Source of the DNA: Microvirga mediterraneensis
GTDB lineage: Bacteria; Pseudomonadota; Alphaproteobacteria; Rhizobiales; Beijerinckiaceae
Reading direction: 5' to 3'
Length of the DNA: 64,000 nucleotides
Assembly (NCBI RefSeq): GCF_013520865.1
Contig: NZ_JACDXJ010000001.1
Location: 496,001 to 560,000 of the forward strand
The stretch's first letter is position 1. Every line of letters starts with the position of its first letter. This document shows positions 42,534 through 51,398 of the stretch, piece by piece. The notes beneath the pieces are model-generated. The model was not told where the DNA came from, ran no database searches, and worked only from the letters and a program-made list of their open reading frames with translations. The position numbers and the translations under genes are program-made.

Positions 42534-42693
42534 GGCATCCGGTCCGAGGACGGCCCTTGCGTGAAGCGGGATCGGTCGGAAGCCTCGTTAGCATGAAGAG
42601 CGGATGCCGGGCCAGAATGGATCCGCTTGACGGACTGGGTTCCCATCACACCTATTGTTTGGGCCATCAGGTCATCAGCCCCCAAGGCGCAAT

Positions 42694-43968
42694 GTGACGA
42701 AACCTGTGCCGAGACATCGCAGATCCCTGTTCAACCTGCTGGGCCCGGGGCTCATCACGGGTGCGGCGGACGACGACCCGAGCGGGATCGCCACCTACTC
42801 CCAGGCCGGCGCCCAGACGGGATTCGGCCTGTTGTGGACGGTGTTCCTGACCACACCCTTCATGACGGCCATCCAGATCATCAGCGCCCGCATCGGTGCG
42901 ATCACGGGACGCGGGATCGCGGCCAATGCCCGGACCATCTATCCGCGCCCTCTCGTGCTCGGGCTGATCGCCCTGCTCTGCGGCGCGAATGCCATCAATA
43001 TCGCGGCGGATCTGGCGGCCATGGGCGAAGCCATGCAGATGCTGATCGGCGGCCCTCCTCACCTCTATGCCGCCGCCTTCGGCCTCTTCTGCCTCATGCT
43101 CGAGGTCTTCATCTCGTACAGGCGATATGCGCCCTATCTCAAAGGCCTGACCCTGGCGCTCTTCGCCTATGTGGCCGCCGCCTTCAGCGTCGATGTCCCC
43201 TGGGCCGACGTGTTCACGGCGACGTTCATTCCCCGTCTCTCCTTCAGCCCGGATTACTGGTTCCTCGTCGTCGCCATCCTCGGCACCACCATCAGCCCCT
43301 ATCTCTTCTTCTGGCAGGCCGCCGAGGAAGTGGAGGAAGACAAGCTGACGCATAGCAGAAGCTTCACACGCTCGCCTCAGCGGGCCCAGGCGCGGCTGAA
43401 GGAGATCAGCATCGACACCTGGATCGGGATGGTGTTTTCCAACCTCGTCGCCTTCTTCATCATCGTCACCACGGCGGCCACCCTGCACAAGGGCGGCGTC
43501 ACCGATATCCAGACGGCCTCGCAAGCAGCCGAGGCCCTTCGCCCCATCGCCGGCCCCTTCACCTTCTTCGTGTTCGCCGCGGGCATCATCGGAACGGGGT
43601 TGCTCGCCGTCCCGGTGCTCGCGGGCTCCGCCGCCTATGCGGTGGCCGATGCCTTCGGCTGGCGCAGCAGCCTCGAACTGACCGTGATGAAGGCGCGCGG
43701 CTTCTACCTGATCCTCGGCGGCGCCACATGCCTTGGGATCCTTCTGGCGCTCACGCGCATCGATCCCATCAAGCTGCTTCTGTGGAGCGCCGTCATCAAC
43801 GGCATCGCGGCCGCGCCCATCATGGCCATGATGATGGGGATCGTCACCAGCAAGCGCGTGTTGGGGGACTACACGGTGAAGACCTGGCTCGCCTGGGTCG
43901 GATGGGGTGCGACGGGGCTCATGGGACTGACCGTCTTCGCCCTCATCGCCAGCCTGTTCCTCGGCTGA
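42694..43968 (+). CDS. Nramp-family divalent metal transporter, variant motif
   Basis: This 424-residue membrane protein has about eleven helices and the Nramp fold opening L-L-G-P-G-L-I-T-G-A-A-D-D-D-P-S-G-I. In canonical Mn/Fe Nramps helix 1 reads D-P-G-N and helix 6 reads M-P-H. Here these are D-P-S-G and I-S-P-Y-L-F-F-W-Q, so the usual Asn and Met metal ligands are missing and the substrate may not be Mn2+ or Fe2+. I start at the GTG at 42694 (V-T-K-P-V-P-R-H-R), preceded by AAGG. A TTG at 42655 is the only earlier option. A TTGACG hexamer at 42627 may be part of its promoter. Confidence 0.88.
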   Translation: MTKPVPRHRRSLFNLLGPGLITGAADDDPSGIATYSQAGAQTGFGLLWTVFLTTPFMTAIQIISARIGAITGRGIAANARTIYPRPLVLGLIALLCGANAINIAADLAAMGEAMQMLIGGPPHLYAAAFGLFCLMLEVFISYRRYAPYLKGLTLALFAYVAAAFSVDVPWADVFTATFIPRLSFSPDYWFLVVAILGTTISPYLFFWQAAEEVEEDKLTHSRSFTRSPQRAQARLKEISIDTWIGMVFSNLVAFFIIVTTAATLHKGGVTDIQTASQAAEALRPIAGPFTFFVFAAGIIGTGLLAVPVLAGSAAYAVADAFGWRSSLELTVMKARGFYLILGGATCLGILLALTRIDPIKLLLWSAVINGIAAAPIMAMMMGIVTSKRVLGDYTVKTWLAWVGWGATGLMGLTVFALIASLFLG

Positions 43969-43990
43969 GGCACGCTCTGGATTATGTTGT

Positions 43991-44040
43991 CCCGCGTCTT
44001 TCCACGCAAAAACGTTCCCACGTTTGCGTCCGATGCTCTA
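43991..44040. repeat. Dispersed palindromic repeat family B overlapping the zapE stop
   Basis: The unit contains ACGCAAAAACG-ttcc-CACGTTTGCGT-type inverted arms and ends GATGCTCTA. The last three bases (cta, 44038-44040) read as the TAG stop codon of zapE on the minus strand. Confidence 0.78.
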
Positions 44041-45225
44041 AGTCTCGACCAATCCTTCGGAACTGCCGAACTCCTCCCGCCCATGCGGCAGGGACAGGTA
44101 TTCCTCGGACCGCATCTCGATGAGGCGCGACACCGTGCGGTCGAACTCGAAGGCCTCGCGGCCGCTGTCGGCGCGATAGAGTTCGTGCACCTCGGCCTCG
44201 GCGGAGGCGAGCAGCTTCACATGGGCGTCGTAGAGCGCATCGATGAGCAGGATGAAGCGCTTCGCCTCGTTGCGCCGCTCGAAGGGCATGACCGGAATGT
44301 TTTCGAGGATGACCGTGTGGAACTCCTCGGCCACCGCGAGGTAATCGGCCGCGCCGAGCGGCTTGGAGCAGAGATCCGCGAAGGAGAAGCGCGCCACGCC
44401 GCCGGCAGCCTGAGGCACCTCGACGGGATGTCCCTTGACGGTGAGGGTCACGGGCTTGCCGCTCTCGCGGCCCGTCAGGCTCTTGAAGGCGCGGGTGAGC
44501 GCCAGATGAGCGTGCTGGTCGGCCGGGGCATAGAAGACCGGGCTGCCCGCGAGCTTCTCGAGTCGGAAATCCGTGCGGGATTCCAGCTTCACCACCGCCA
44601 TCCGCTCCTGCAGCAGCCCGATGAAGGGCAGGAACAGCGAGCGGTTGAGGCCGCCTTCATAGAGCCGGTCGGGCTCCACGTTGGAGGTGGCGACCACCAC
44701 GACCCCATGGGCGAAGAGCGCCGTGAACAGGCGACCCAGGATCATGGCGTCGGCGATGTCCGTGACGGTGAACTCGTCGAAGCAGAGCACCCAGGCCTCC
44801 TGGGCCAAAGCCTCGGCTACGGGCGCGATAGGATCGTCCCCGGTGACCTTCCCGGTTTTCAGCTTCTGCCGGTAGTCGTGAATGCGCTCATGCACGTCGG
44901 CCATGAAGGCATGGAAATGGACCCGGCGCTTGCGCCGCACGGGCAGCGCCTCGAAGAACAGGTCCATCAGCATGGTCTTGCCGCGCCCGACCGAGCCCCA
45001 GACGTAGAGCCCCCTGGGCGTCTTCTCCACGCTCTTCTTGCCGAACAGCCAGCCGAGTGCGCTGGGCTTGCGGGCGAGACGGTGGTTGGCAAGGCTCTCG
45101 GCGAGCGCCTCCAGCCGCTTGAGCAGAGCCAACTGGGCCGGATCGCGCTCGATGGCGCCCGACGTGACCAGGGCTTGGTAGCGGGCCGTGATGGATTGAG
45201 GCGAGGAATAGGAGGTGTCGTTCAC
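44038..45225 (-). CDS. zapE: Cell division protein ZapE (AFG1-like ATPase)
   Basis: This 395-residue P-loop ATPase has Walker A G-S-V-G-R-G-K-T-M-L-M-D and Walker B V-L-C-F-D-E-F-T-V-T-D. Family hallmarks L-Y-V-W-G-S-V-G-R-G-K and R-V-H-F-H-A-F-M are also present. ZapE associates with the Z-ring late in division. Mitochondrial AFG1 homologues handle misfolded respiratory proteins, a role that would fit the nearby sdh genes but is not shown. The start is the GTG at 45225 (V-N-D-T-S-Y-S-S-P-Q). A second GTG at 45276 is possible. The TAG stop is donated by a family-B repeat. Confidence 0.92.
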   Translation of the reverse strand: MNDTSYSSPQSITARYQALVTSGAIERDPAQLALLKRLEALAESLANHRLARKPSALGWLFGKKSVEKTPRGLYVWGSVGRGKTMLMDLFFEALPVRRKRRVHFHAFMADVHERIHDYRQKLKTGKVTGDDPIAPVAEALAQEAWVLCFDEFTVTDIADAMILGRLFTALFAHGVVVVATSNVEPDRLYEGGLNRSLFLPFIGLLQERMAVVKLESRTDFRLEKLAGSPVFYAPADQHAHLALTRAFKSLTGRESGKPVTLTVKGHPVEVPQAAGGVARFSFADLCSKPLGAADYLAVAEEFHTVILENIPVMPFERRNEAKRFILLIDALYDAHVKLLASAEAEVHELYRADSGREAFEFDRTVSRLIEMRSEEYLSLPHGREEFGSSEGLVET

Positions 45226-45330
45226 GGGATGACCGATACCCCTCAACGCCTTGGAGCGCAAACGTCTTGAGGACACAGGGTTGAAAAACGGCGGCTCTCG
45301 CGTGTGGGCGACTGCTCATCCACACGTCAC

Positions 45331-45420
45331 GTCGTCACCGGCCTCGTGCCGGCGATCTCGATCGGAAAAGCGCCGCGCTTCACGGAAGCGGGATGGCCGG
45401 CACAAGGCCGGCCATGACGT
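45331..45420. repeat. Dispersed palindromic repeat family A, two copies (zapE - lipoprotein gap)
   Basis: Copies lie at 45331-45360 (gtcgtcaccggcctcgtgcc plus ggcgatctcg) and 45391-45420 (ggatggccggcacaaggccg plus gccatgacgt), in opposite orientation, upstream of zapE. Confidence 0.82.
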
Positions 45421-45463
45421 GGAGGTTCCTTTACGAGAATCAGGTAAGCCCCTTCGCTCGCCC

Positions 45464-46054
45464 TCACCGCGTCAGGCTGAGCGGCGCCCCTGACTTGGCG
45501 AGAACGCCGCTGAGGGACGAAGAGGATCCGCGCAGGCGCGCCGTCACCGAACCGCCGGTCTGGTAGAGATAGACCTCGCCGTCGCGGTAATCCCACGCAT
45601 TGACCTTGGACAGGTCCTGGTTGGAGCAGCCGGACGCGGAGGCGCGGTAGAGATCGAGCGCGGGCGTGCTCGAAAGCTGGACCCGGCAGGAGCCGCCGGA
45701 GGTCTGGACGCTCCAGTTCCCCACCATGGCGGTGCGGCTCGTCGGCGCCGGAGCGGGCGCGGGGGCCGGCCCGCCGATGGTCGGCGGGGGAGGCGCAGGC
45801 GGCAGGCCCGCGATCTCGGTCCCGCCGGCCGGGGGAGCCGTCATGCCGGGGGCGATGGGCGCGCCTGCGATCGGCGGCAGCGGGGACGCCTCGACAGGTC
45901 CCGAAGGCACGGCTTCGACCGGCGGAGCCTCCGTGATCGGCGCCGCCGCAGCGCCACGGACCGGCGGTCCGCCGAGGCGGGTCGAAGAGCACGCGCCGAG
46001 CGCCAGGGCGGAGCACAGAGCGGCAGTCAGGGCATAACGACTATTCATCATCAT
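45464..46054 (-). CDS. Omp19-like lipoprotein with metalloprotease-inhibitor (Inh) domain
   Basis: The 196-residue precursor has a lipoprotein signal with lipobox L-G-A-C-S-S, so it should be lipidated and anchored in the outer membrane. A Pro/Ala/Gly-rich linker (about residues 30-105) precedes a ~95-residue C-terminal domain. That domain has the AprI/Inh beta-barrel pattern (V-G-N-W-S-V-Q-T-S-G-G-S-C, A-W-D-Y-R-D-G-E-V-Y-L-Y, and two cysteines). Brucella Omp19, the best-known relative, inhibits host proteases. Here the target is unknown. Tandem ATG codons make the exact start uncertain by two codons. Confidence 0.85.
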   Translation of the reverse strand: MMMNSRYALTAALCSALALGACSSTRLGGPPVRGAAAAPITEAPPVEAVPSGPVEASPLPPIAGAPIAPGMTAPPAGGTEIAGLPPAPPPPTIGGPAPAPAPAPTSRTAMVGNWSVQTSGGSCRVQLSSTPALDLYRASASGCSNQDLSKVNAWDYRDGEVYLYQTGGSVTARLRGSSSSLSGVLAKSGAPLSLTR

Positions 46055-46113
46055 CGCGGCAGGTGCTTTACTCTTTGGATTCGGGATGGCGGGCTACCGT
46101 CAAATGGCAGAGA

Positions 46114-46639
46114 TTAGCTTCGAGTCAAGGCGAGACGATCTTTGAGCATTTTGAGGCAGTTGACCTGGATGGTGGTCGGCTCGCCGTCGATGGCCGCAAT
46201 GCGCGTCGCCATGGCATGGAGATCCATGCGCTCCGAGGGCTGCAGGGCGGCCAGCCATAGCCTGGAAAACCGGAGCGACAGGGTATTGGAATCGGTCGCA
46301 TGCTCCGCGACCCATTTGGCGAAGGTAAAGACCTCGTCCACCGGGGTCAGGCCCATGACCTGTTCCATCTCGGCTTTGATCGCCTGCTCCGTTGCGGGGC
46401 TCAAGGTCCCGCGCTCGGAAGCCAGCGCGATGAGCATCGCGACTGCTGCCGCAGCGGGATCATCAACGGCCTCGATTGGCGAGTTCTCGGCCTTGTTTCG
46501 AAACCGTTTTCGCCGGTAGGCGCCGCGCGCGCTGGGCGGCATCAAGTACCTCGTGGGCGGCATGGCCTACATCGCGAAGACGATAATACCAGAAGGCGGC
46601 GGCCCCTAGGACGCCGATGATCGCAAGCAGAACCGGCAT
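46114..46639 (-). pseudogene. TerB-like single-pass membrane protein, apparently split by a frameshift
   Basis: Two overlapping minus-strand frames look like one gene. The first starts at the ATG at 46639 with GGAG six bases upstream. It encodes a transmembrane helix and a charged stretch (MPVLLAIIGVLGAAAFWYYR, then D-A-A-Q-R-A-R), then goes out of frame. The second, continuing from A-R-G-A-Y-R-R-K-R-F to 46114, encodes a TerB-like helical domain (D-D-P-A-A-A-A-V-A-M-L and a W-V-A-E-H segment). The switch falls in a (CG)4C run at 46524-46532, and removing one base would join them into a ~174-residue protein. I recall intact Hyphomicrobiales proteins of this layout. A sequencing error, a real null allele or programmed frameshifting are all possible. 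The ATG at 46563 for the second frame has no good Shine-Dalgarno. Confidence 0.65.
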
Positions 46640-46674
46640 AAAAAACTCCGGGATGGTGTCGCTCCATCCCGGAG
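46640..46674 (-). terminator. Rho-independent terminator of the sdh operon, overlapping the next gene's ribosome binding site
   Basis: On the minus strand CTCCGGGATGG-(7 nt)-CCATCCCGGAG is a perfect 11-bp stem followed by TTTTTT and then directly by the ATG at 46639. It begins 44 bases after the sdhB stop. The GGAG closing the stem is the Shine-Dalgarno of the downstream TerB-like gene. Confidence 0.92.
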
Positions 46675-46717
46675 TGCTACAATAAAACACACAAGCCGCG
46701 CTAGGCTTTTCGTCTCG

Positions 46718-47500
46718 TCAGATCACCCGCGCGACCATCATCTTCTTGACCTCGGCGATGGCCTTGGCCGGGTTCAGGCCCTTGGGGCAGGTGTTGGCGC
46801 AGTTCATGATCGTGTGGCAGCGATAGAGCCGGAAAGGATCATGCAGGTTGTCGAGGCGCTCGCCCGTGTTCTCGTCGCGGCTGTCGATGAGCCAGCGATA
46901 GGCCTGGAGCAGGGCCGCCGGGCCCAGGAAACGGTCGCCGTTCCACCAGTAGCTCGGGCAGGACGTGGTGCAGCAGGCGCAGAGAATGCACTCGTAGAGG
47001 CCGTCGAGCTTGGAGCGCTCCTCCGGCGTCTGGCGCCACTCGGTCTCCGGCGCGGGCGTCTCGGTCTGGAGCCAGGGCTCGACGGAGGCGTGCTGGGCGA
47101 AGAAGCTCGTCAGGTCGGGCACCAGATCCTTCAGCACCGGCATGTGCGGCAGCGGATAGATCTTGATGGAATCCGACGCGCAATCGTCGATGCCCAGCGT
47201 GCAGGCCAGCGTGTTGCCGCCCATGATGTTCATGGCGCAGGAGCCGCAGATGCCCTCTCGGCAGGAGCGGCGGAAGACCAGCGTCGAATCGACGTTGTTC
47301 TTGATCCACAACAGGGCGTCGAGGACCATCGGGCCGCAATCGTCCCGGTCGACGTAATAGGTGTCGATGCGCGGGTTCTGTCCGTCGTCCGGGTTCCATC
47401 GGTAGATGCGGAATTCCTGGACGTTCGTGGCACCGGCCGGTTTCGGCCAGGCCTTGCCTTCGGTGTACTTGGAGTTTTTGGGAAGAGTGAACTGAGCCAT
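46718..47500 (-). CDS. sdhB: Succinate dehydrogenase iron-sulfur subunit
   Basis: This 260-residue electron-transfer subunit has the ferredoxin-type [2Fe-2S] ligands [11 protein letters not shown] with the distal C in T-L-A-C. The [4Fe-4S]/[3Fe-4S] ligands are in [12 protein letters not shown] and [14 protein letters not shown]. It passes electrons from SdhA flavin to quinone at the membrane anchor. It is the last gene of sdhCDAB. Confidence 0.98.
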   Translation of the reverse strand: MAQFTLPKNSKYTEGKAWPKPAGATNVQEFRIYRWNPDDGQNPRIDTYYVDRDDCGPMVLDALLWIKNNVDSTLVFRRSCREGICGSCAMNIMGGNTLACTLGIDDCASDSIKIYPLPHMPVLKDLVPDLTSFFAQHASVEPWLQTETPAPETEWRQTPEERSKLDGLYECILCACCTTSCPSYWWNGDRFLGPAALLQAYRWLIDSRDENTGERLDNLHDPFRLYRCHTIMNCANTCPKGLNPAKAIAEVKKMMVARVI

Positions 47501-47515
47501 CGTTTTGCGTCTTCC

Positions 47516-49339
47516 TTAGTACACGCGAGCCTTGGGCTCGATGTACTGGATGTCGTTCGACATGGTGTAGGTGTGCACCGGACGGTAATCGAGGGTCACC
47601 TTGTGGGAGGTGTCGTCGAGCCAGGCGAGCGTGTGCTTCATCCAGTTCTTGTCGTCGCGCTCGGTGAAGTCCTCGCGGGCATGGGCGCCGCGGGATTCCT
47701 CGCGGTTCGCCGCGCCCTCCATGGTGACGACGGCCTGTCCGATCAGGTTGTCGAACTCCAGCGTCTCGAGGAGGTCGGTGTTCCAGATCAGCGAGCGGTC
47801 CGTGACCTTGATGTCCGCGGAAGCGCTCCACACGTCGTGGATGAGCTTGCGGCCCTCTTCGAGAACCTCGCCGGTGCGGAACACCGCGCAGTTGTTCTGC
47901 ATGGTCTTCTGCATCTGGAGGCGCAGCTCGGCGGTCGAGGTCGAGCCGTTGGCGTAGCGGAACTTGTCGAGGCGCGAGAGCGCGAGCTCGTCGGCGTTCT
48001 TCGGCAGGTCCGCGTGGCGGGCGTTCGGCTCCAGGATCTCGGCGCAGCGCAGGCCGGCCGCGCGGCCGAACACCACGAGGTCGATGAGCGAGTTCGAGCC
48101 GAGGCGGTTCGCGCCGTGCACGGACACGCAGGCCGCTTCGCCGAGCGCCATCAGGCCCGGCACCACCGTGTCCGGGTTGCCGTTCTTCAGGGTCAGCACT
48201 TCGCCGTGATAGTTCGTCGGGATGCCGCCCATGTTGTAGTGGACGGTCGGCAGGACCGGGATCGGCTCCTTCGTGACGTCCACGCCCGCGAAGATCTTCG
48301 CGCTTTCCGAGATGCCGGGCAGGCGCTCGTGCAGGATCTTCGGATCGAGGTGGTCGAGATGGAGATAGATGTGGTCCTTGTTCTTGCCGACGCCGCGCCC
48401 GGCGCGGATCTCCATGGTCATGGCGCGCGAGACCACGTCACGAGAGGCGAGGTCCTTGGCGGACGGGGCGTAGCGCTCCATGAAGCGCTCCCCTTCCGAG
48501 TTGGTGAGGTACCCGCCCTCGCCGCGCGCGCCCTCGGTGATGAGGCAGCCCGAGCCGTAGATGCCGGTCGGGTGGAACTGCACGAATTCCATGTCCTGCA
48601 GCGGCAGGCCGGCGCGCAGCACCATGGCGTTGCCGTCGCCCGTGCAGGTATGGGCGGAGGTCGCCGAGAAATAGGCGCGTCCGTAGCCGCCCGTGGCGAG
48701 GATCGTCATGTGGGCGCGGAAGCGGTGGATCTCGCCGGTGGACTGGTTGAGGGCCACGACGCCGACGCAGCGGCCTTCCGAGTCCATCATCAGGTCGAGG
48801 GCGAAATACTCGATGAAGAAATTGGTCTGGTTCTTCACCGCCTGGCCGTAGAGGGTGTGCAGGATCGCGTGGCCCGTCCGGTCGGCGGCCGCGCAGGTGC
48901 GCTGCGCCGTGCCCTTGCCGAAATCGGTGGTCATGCCGCCGAAGGGACGCTGGTAGATCTTGCCTTCGGCCGTGCGGGAGAAGGGAACACCCCAATGCTC
49001 CAGCTCGTAGACGGCGGCGGGCGCGTTGCGCACGAGATACTCGATGGCGTCCTGGTCGCCGAGCCAGTCCGAGCCCTTCACGGTGTCGTACATGTGCCAG
49101 CGCCAATCGTCCGGGCCCATGTTGCCCAGCGACGCGGAGATGCCGCCCTGCGCGGCCACCGTGTGCGAGCGGGTCGGGAACACCTTGGTGATGCAGGCGG
49201 TGCGCAGGCCGGCCTGCGAGCAGCCGACGGTGGCGCGAAGGCCTGCGCCGCCCGCGCCCACGATCACCACGTCGAAGGTGTGGTCGATGATGGTATAGGC
49301 CTTGCCGTTGACGGCGGCGCCGTTCGTTGCTTGAGCCAT
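47516..49339 (-). CDS. sdhA: Succinate dehydrogenase flavoprotein subunit
   Basis: This is the catalytic subunit, 607 residues, with covalent FAD. The dinucleotide site [12 protein letters not shown] and the FAD-linking histidine region S-H-T-V-A-A-Q-G-G are both present. The active-site H-P-T-G-I-Y-G-S-G and R-A-G-R-G-V segments are intact. The start is the ATG at 49339 ([12 protein letters not shown]), 12 bases after the sdhD stop. FAD attachment probably depends on SdhE/SdhAF-type factors. An SdhAF4 homologue is encoded at 60470. Confidence 0.98.
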   Translation of the reverse strand: MAQATNGAAVNGKAYTIIDHTFDVVIVGAGGAGLRATVGCSQAGLRTACITKVFPTRSHTVAAQGGISASLGNMGPDDWRWHMYDTVKGSDWLGDQDAIEYLVRNAPAAVYELEHWGVPFSRTAEGKIYQRPFGGMTTDFGKGTAQRTCAAADRTGHAILHTLYGQAVKNQTNFFIEYFALDLMMDSEGRCVGVVALNQSTGEIHRFRAHMTILATGGYGRAYFSATSAHTCTGDGNAMVLRAGLPLQDMEFVQFHPTGIYGSGCLITEGARGEGGYLTNSEGERFMERYAPSAKDLASRDVVSRAMTMEIRAGRGVGKNKDHIYLHLDHLDPKILHERLPGISESAKIFAGVDVTKEPIPVLPTVHYNMGGIPTNYHGEVLTLKNGNPDTVVPGLMALGEAACVSVHGANRLGSNSLIDLVVFGRAAGLRCAEILEPNARHADLPKNADELALSRLDKFRYANGSTSTAELRLQMQKTMQNNCAVFRTGEVLEEGRKLIHDVWSASADIKVTDRSLIWNTDLLETLEFDNLIGQAVVTMEGAANREESRGAHAREDFTERDDKNWMKHTLAWLDDTSHKVTLDYRPVHTYTMSNDIQYIEPKARVY

Positions 49340-49350
49340 GTGTGGATTCC

Positions 49351-49770
49351 TTAAAGCAAGATGCGGCCGAGGCTGACCTTGAGGATGGCATAGAGGCAGG
49401 CCACCCCGACGATCACGGCGTAGAAATTGTTCGCGATGACGGCAGCGATCTTCGGACCCTTGTCGTGGACGTAGTCCTCGATGACGATCTGCATGCCGAG
49501 GCGCATGTGGTTCACGACCGAGATCACCGCGAGGATCAGGATGATCGCCACCAGCGGGTGCGAGATGATCGCGATGGCGCCCTGGTAGGACGGGGAATTC
49601 GCCAGCGCCGCGACGATGATCACGAAGGAGATGATGAGGGGGACGTTCGACACCGCCGTGACGCGGTGGATCCACCAATGCTCGACCCCGTGCCCGGAGG
49701 CGCCGAGGCCCTTCACGCGGGCGAGCGGGGTGCGCATGGAAACGCGGGTATCAGCCCTGTTGTCGGCCAT
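49351..49770 (-). CDS. sdhD: Succinate dehydrogenase membrane anchor subunit SdhD
   Basis: This 139-residue anchor has three transmembrane helices. G-S/[15 protein letters not shown] begins helix I, and the heme/quinone region is in [16 protein letters not shown], with the axial-type histidine and quinone-site residues. It lies between sdhC and sdhA. Confidence 0.95.
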   Translation of the reverse strand: MADNRADTRVSMRTPLARVKGLGASGHGVEHWWIHRVTAVSNVPLIISFVIIVAALANSPSYQGAIAIISHPLVAIILILAVISVVNHMRLGMQIVIEDYVHDKGPKIAAVIANNFYAVIVGVACLYAILKVSLGRILL

Positions 49771-49782
49771 GGGTCCGGCTCC

Positions 49783-50178
49783 TTAGAAGGCGATGAAGGC
49801 GACGACCCAGATCGCGAGCGTGAGCGCGATCGAGCCGACGAGGGTGAAGCGGGCCATGTTGATGCGCTGCTCCGGCTCCATGCCGTAGCCGAAATCCCAC
49901 ACCAGGTGGCGCACGCCGCCCAGCATGTGGTGCATCAGGATCCAGGTATAGCCGAACAGGATCAGGTACCCGAGCGGCGAGCCGAAGAACCATTGCACGG
50001 CGTCGAAAGCCGAAGGCCCGGAGGCCAGGGCCACCAGCCAGATGGCGAAGAGCGCGATGCCGCCGTAGAGGGCGATGCCCGTGATGCGATGGACGACGGA
50101 CATCGCCATCGTCCAGCTCCACCGGTAAATCTGAAGATGCGGGGACAGGGGCCGCGGGGCCACTTTCGCCTCAGCCAT
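49783..50178 (-). CDS. sdhC: Succinate dehydrogenase cytochrome b556 subunit SdhC
   Basis: This 131-residue three-helix anchor has R-P-L-S-P-H-L-Q-I-Y-R-W, the S-V-x-H-R-I-T-G quinone-site motif and the heme-ligand histidine in H-H-M-L-G-G-V-R-H-L-V-W-D. The ATG at 50178 (MAEAKVAPRPL) is the start. The upstream open frame is unconserved. It is the first gene of the sdh operon, divergent from a LysR gene across 200 bp. Confidence 0.96.
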   Translation of the reverse strand: MAEAKVAPRPLSPHLQIYRWSWTMAMSVVHRITGIALYGGIALFAIWLVALASGPSAFDAVQWFFGSPLGYLILFGYTWILMHHMLGGVRHLVWDFGYGMEPEQRINMARFTLVGSIALTLAIWVVAFIAF

Positions 50179-50378
50179 GGTGTTCACTCCTGATCGGCGA
50201 CGTCGGCCGCCCGTAGTTTGGAACGGTTCGTAACGGAAGCGCGGCAACACCGCAATGCGCCTTCCGCCGGATGCACGGCAGGGGACACACTTCGTCGGCC
50301 GCGAAGTTTGCTATAGGGTCGCTTATCGCACAATTTTTAATTATTCTTATCTCCCTTCGCGGTTGACGAAGGATAACC

Positions 50379-51266
50379 ATGCAATTCGATCTGACGGACC
50401 TGAGCCTCTTCCGCCATGTGGTCGAGGCCGGCAGCATCACCCACGGGGCCGAGCGGGCCCATCTGGCGCTGGCGGCGGCGAGCACCCGCATCCGCAACAT
50501 GGAAAAGTCCCTCGGCGCCCCCCTGCTCCTGCGGACCCGCGCGGGCGTGACCCCGACGCCCGCCGGCCGGACCCTGCTCCAGCACGCCCGCGCCCTCCTG
50601 GCAGGGGCCGAGCGGCTGCGCGAGGATCTGGGCACCTACACGGGCGGGCTCACGGGCCAGATCCGGATTCTCTCCAACACCAACGCCCTCACGGAGTTCC
50701 TGCCGGAGGCTCTCGGCACCTTCCTGGCCGGGCATCCGCACGTCTCCATCGATCTGGAGGAGCGGCTGAGCGACGAGATCGTGGGCCTGATCGCGGAAGG
50801 GGCCGGGGATCTCGGCATCGTGGCCGGCACCGTCGATACGGGCCGGCTGGAAACCTATCCGTTCCGCAGCGACCGCTTCGTGCTCGTTGTGCCGAAGGGT
50901 CATCCTCTCGCCTCCCGCGCCAGCATTCCCTTCGCCGAGGTGCTGGAGCACGATTTCGTCGGCCTCGACCGGGCAAGCGCCCTCCAACGCTTCCTCGCCG
51001 GCAAGGCGACGCGGATCGGCAAGCCCATTCGGCTCCGGGTGCAGCTGCGCAGCTTCGACGCGGTCTGCCGTATGGTGGAGGCCGGCGTAGGTCTCGGCAT
51101 CGTGCCCGAGACGACCGCCCGCCGCGCGGTCCGCACCACGGCCATCGCGCCGGTCGAGTTGGAGGATTCCTGGGCCGCCCGCGACCTTACCCTCTGCATC
51201 CGCTCTCTAAAGGATCTTCCGCCCTCCGCGCGGCAATTGGTGGAGCACCTGCGCAAGGAGGCCTGA
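50379..51266 (+). CDS. LysR family transcriptional regulator
   Basis: This 295-residue protein has an N-terminal winged helix (L-F-R-H-V-V-E-A-G-S-I-T-H-G-A-E-R-A-H-L) and a C-terminal periplasmic-binding-protein-like effector domain. LysR genes often control a divergent neighbour, which here is sdhCDAB, although housekeeping sdh regulation by a LysR would be unusual. Target and effector are unknown. It starts at the ATG at 50379. Confidence 0.93.
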   Translation: MQFDLTDLSLFRHVVEAGSITHGAERAHLALAAASTRIRNMEKSLGAPLLLRTRAGVTPTPAGRTLLQHARALLAGAERLREDLGTYTGGLTGQIRILSNTNALTEFLPEALGTFLAGHPHVSIDLEERLSDEIVGLIAEGAGDLGIVAGTVDTGRLETYPFRSDRFVLVVPKGHPLASRASIPFAEVLEHDFVGLDRASALQRFLAGKATRIGKPIRLRVQLRSFDAVCRMVEAGVGLGIVPETTARRAVRTTAIAPVELEDSWAARDLTLCIRSLKDLPPSARQLVEHLRKEA

Positions 51267-51398
51267 CCGGCCACGCCGTCCTGAATGGTTCCCCCCGCCT
51301 TCAAAACGCCGTGAGCAGGGAATGATTTTCCTGTCAGGATTGTCTCTGGAACCGTCCGCCTCGAAGAGGGCGGTCCTCAATCCATCACGGAGGAAACA

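Noticed and set aside
46814..49354. 846-codon plus-strand frame opposite sdhA and sdhB
   Set aside because: It is an antisense shadow of two intact, strongly conserved genes and shows no domain.
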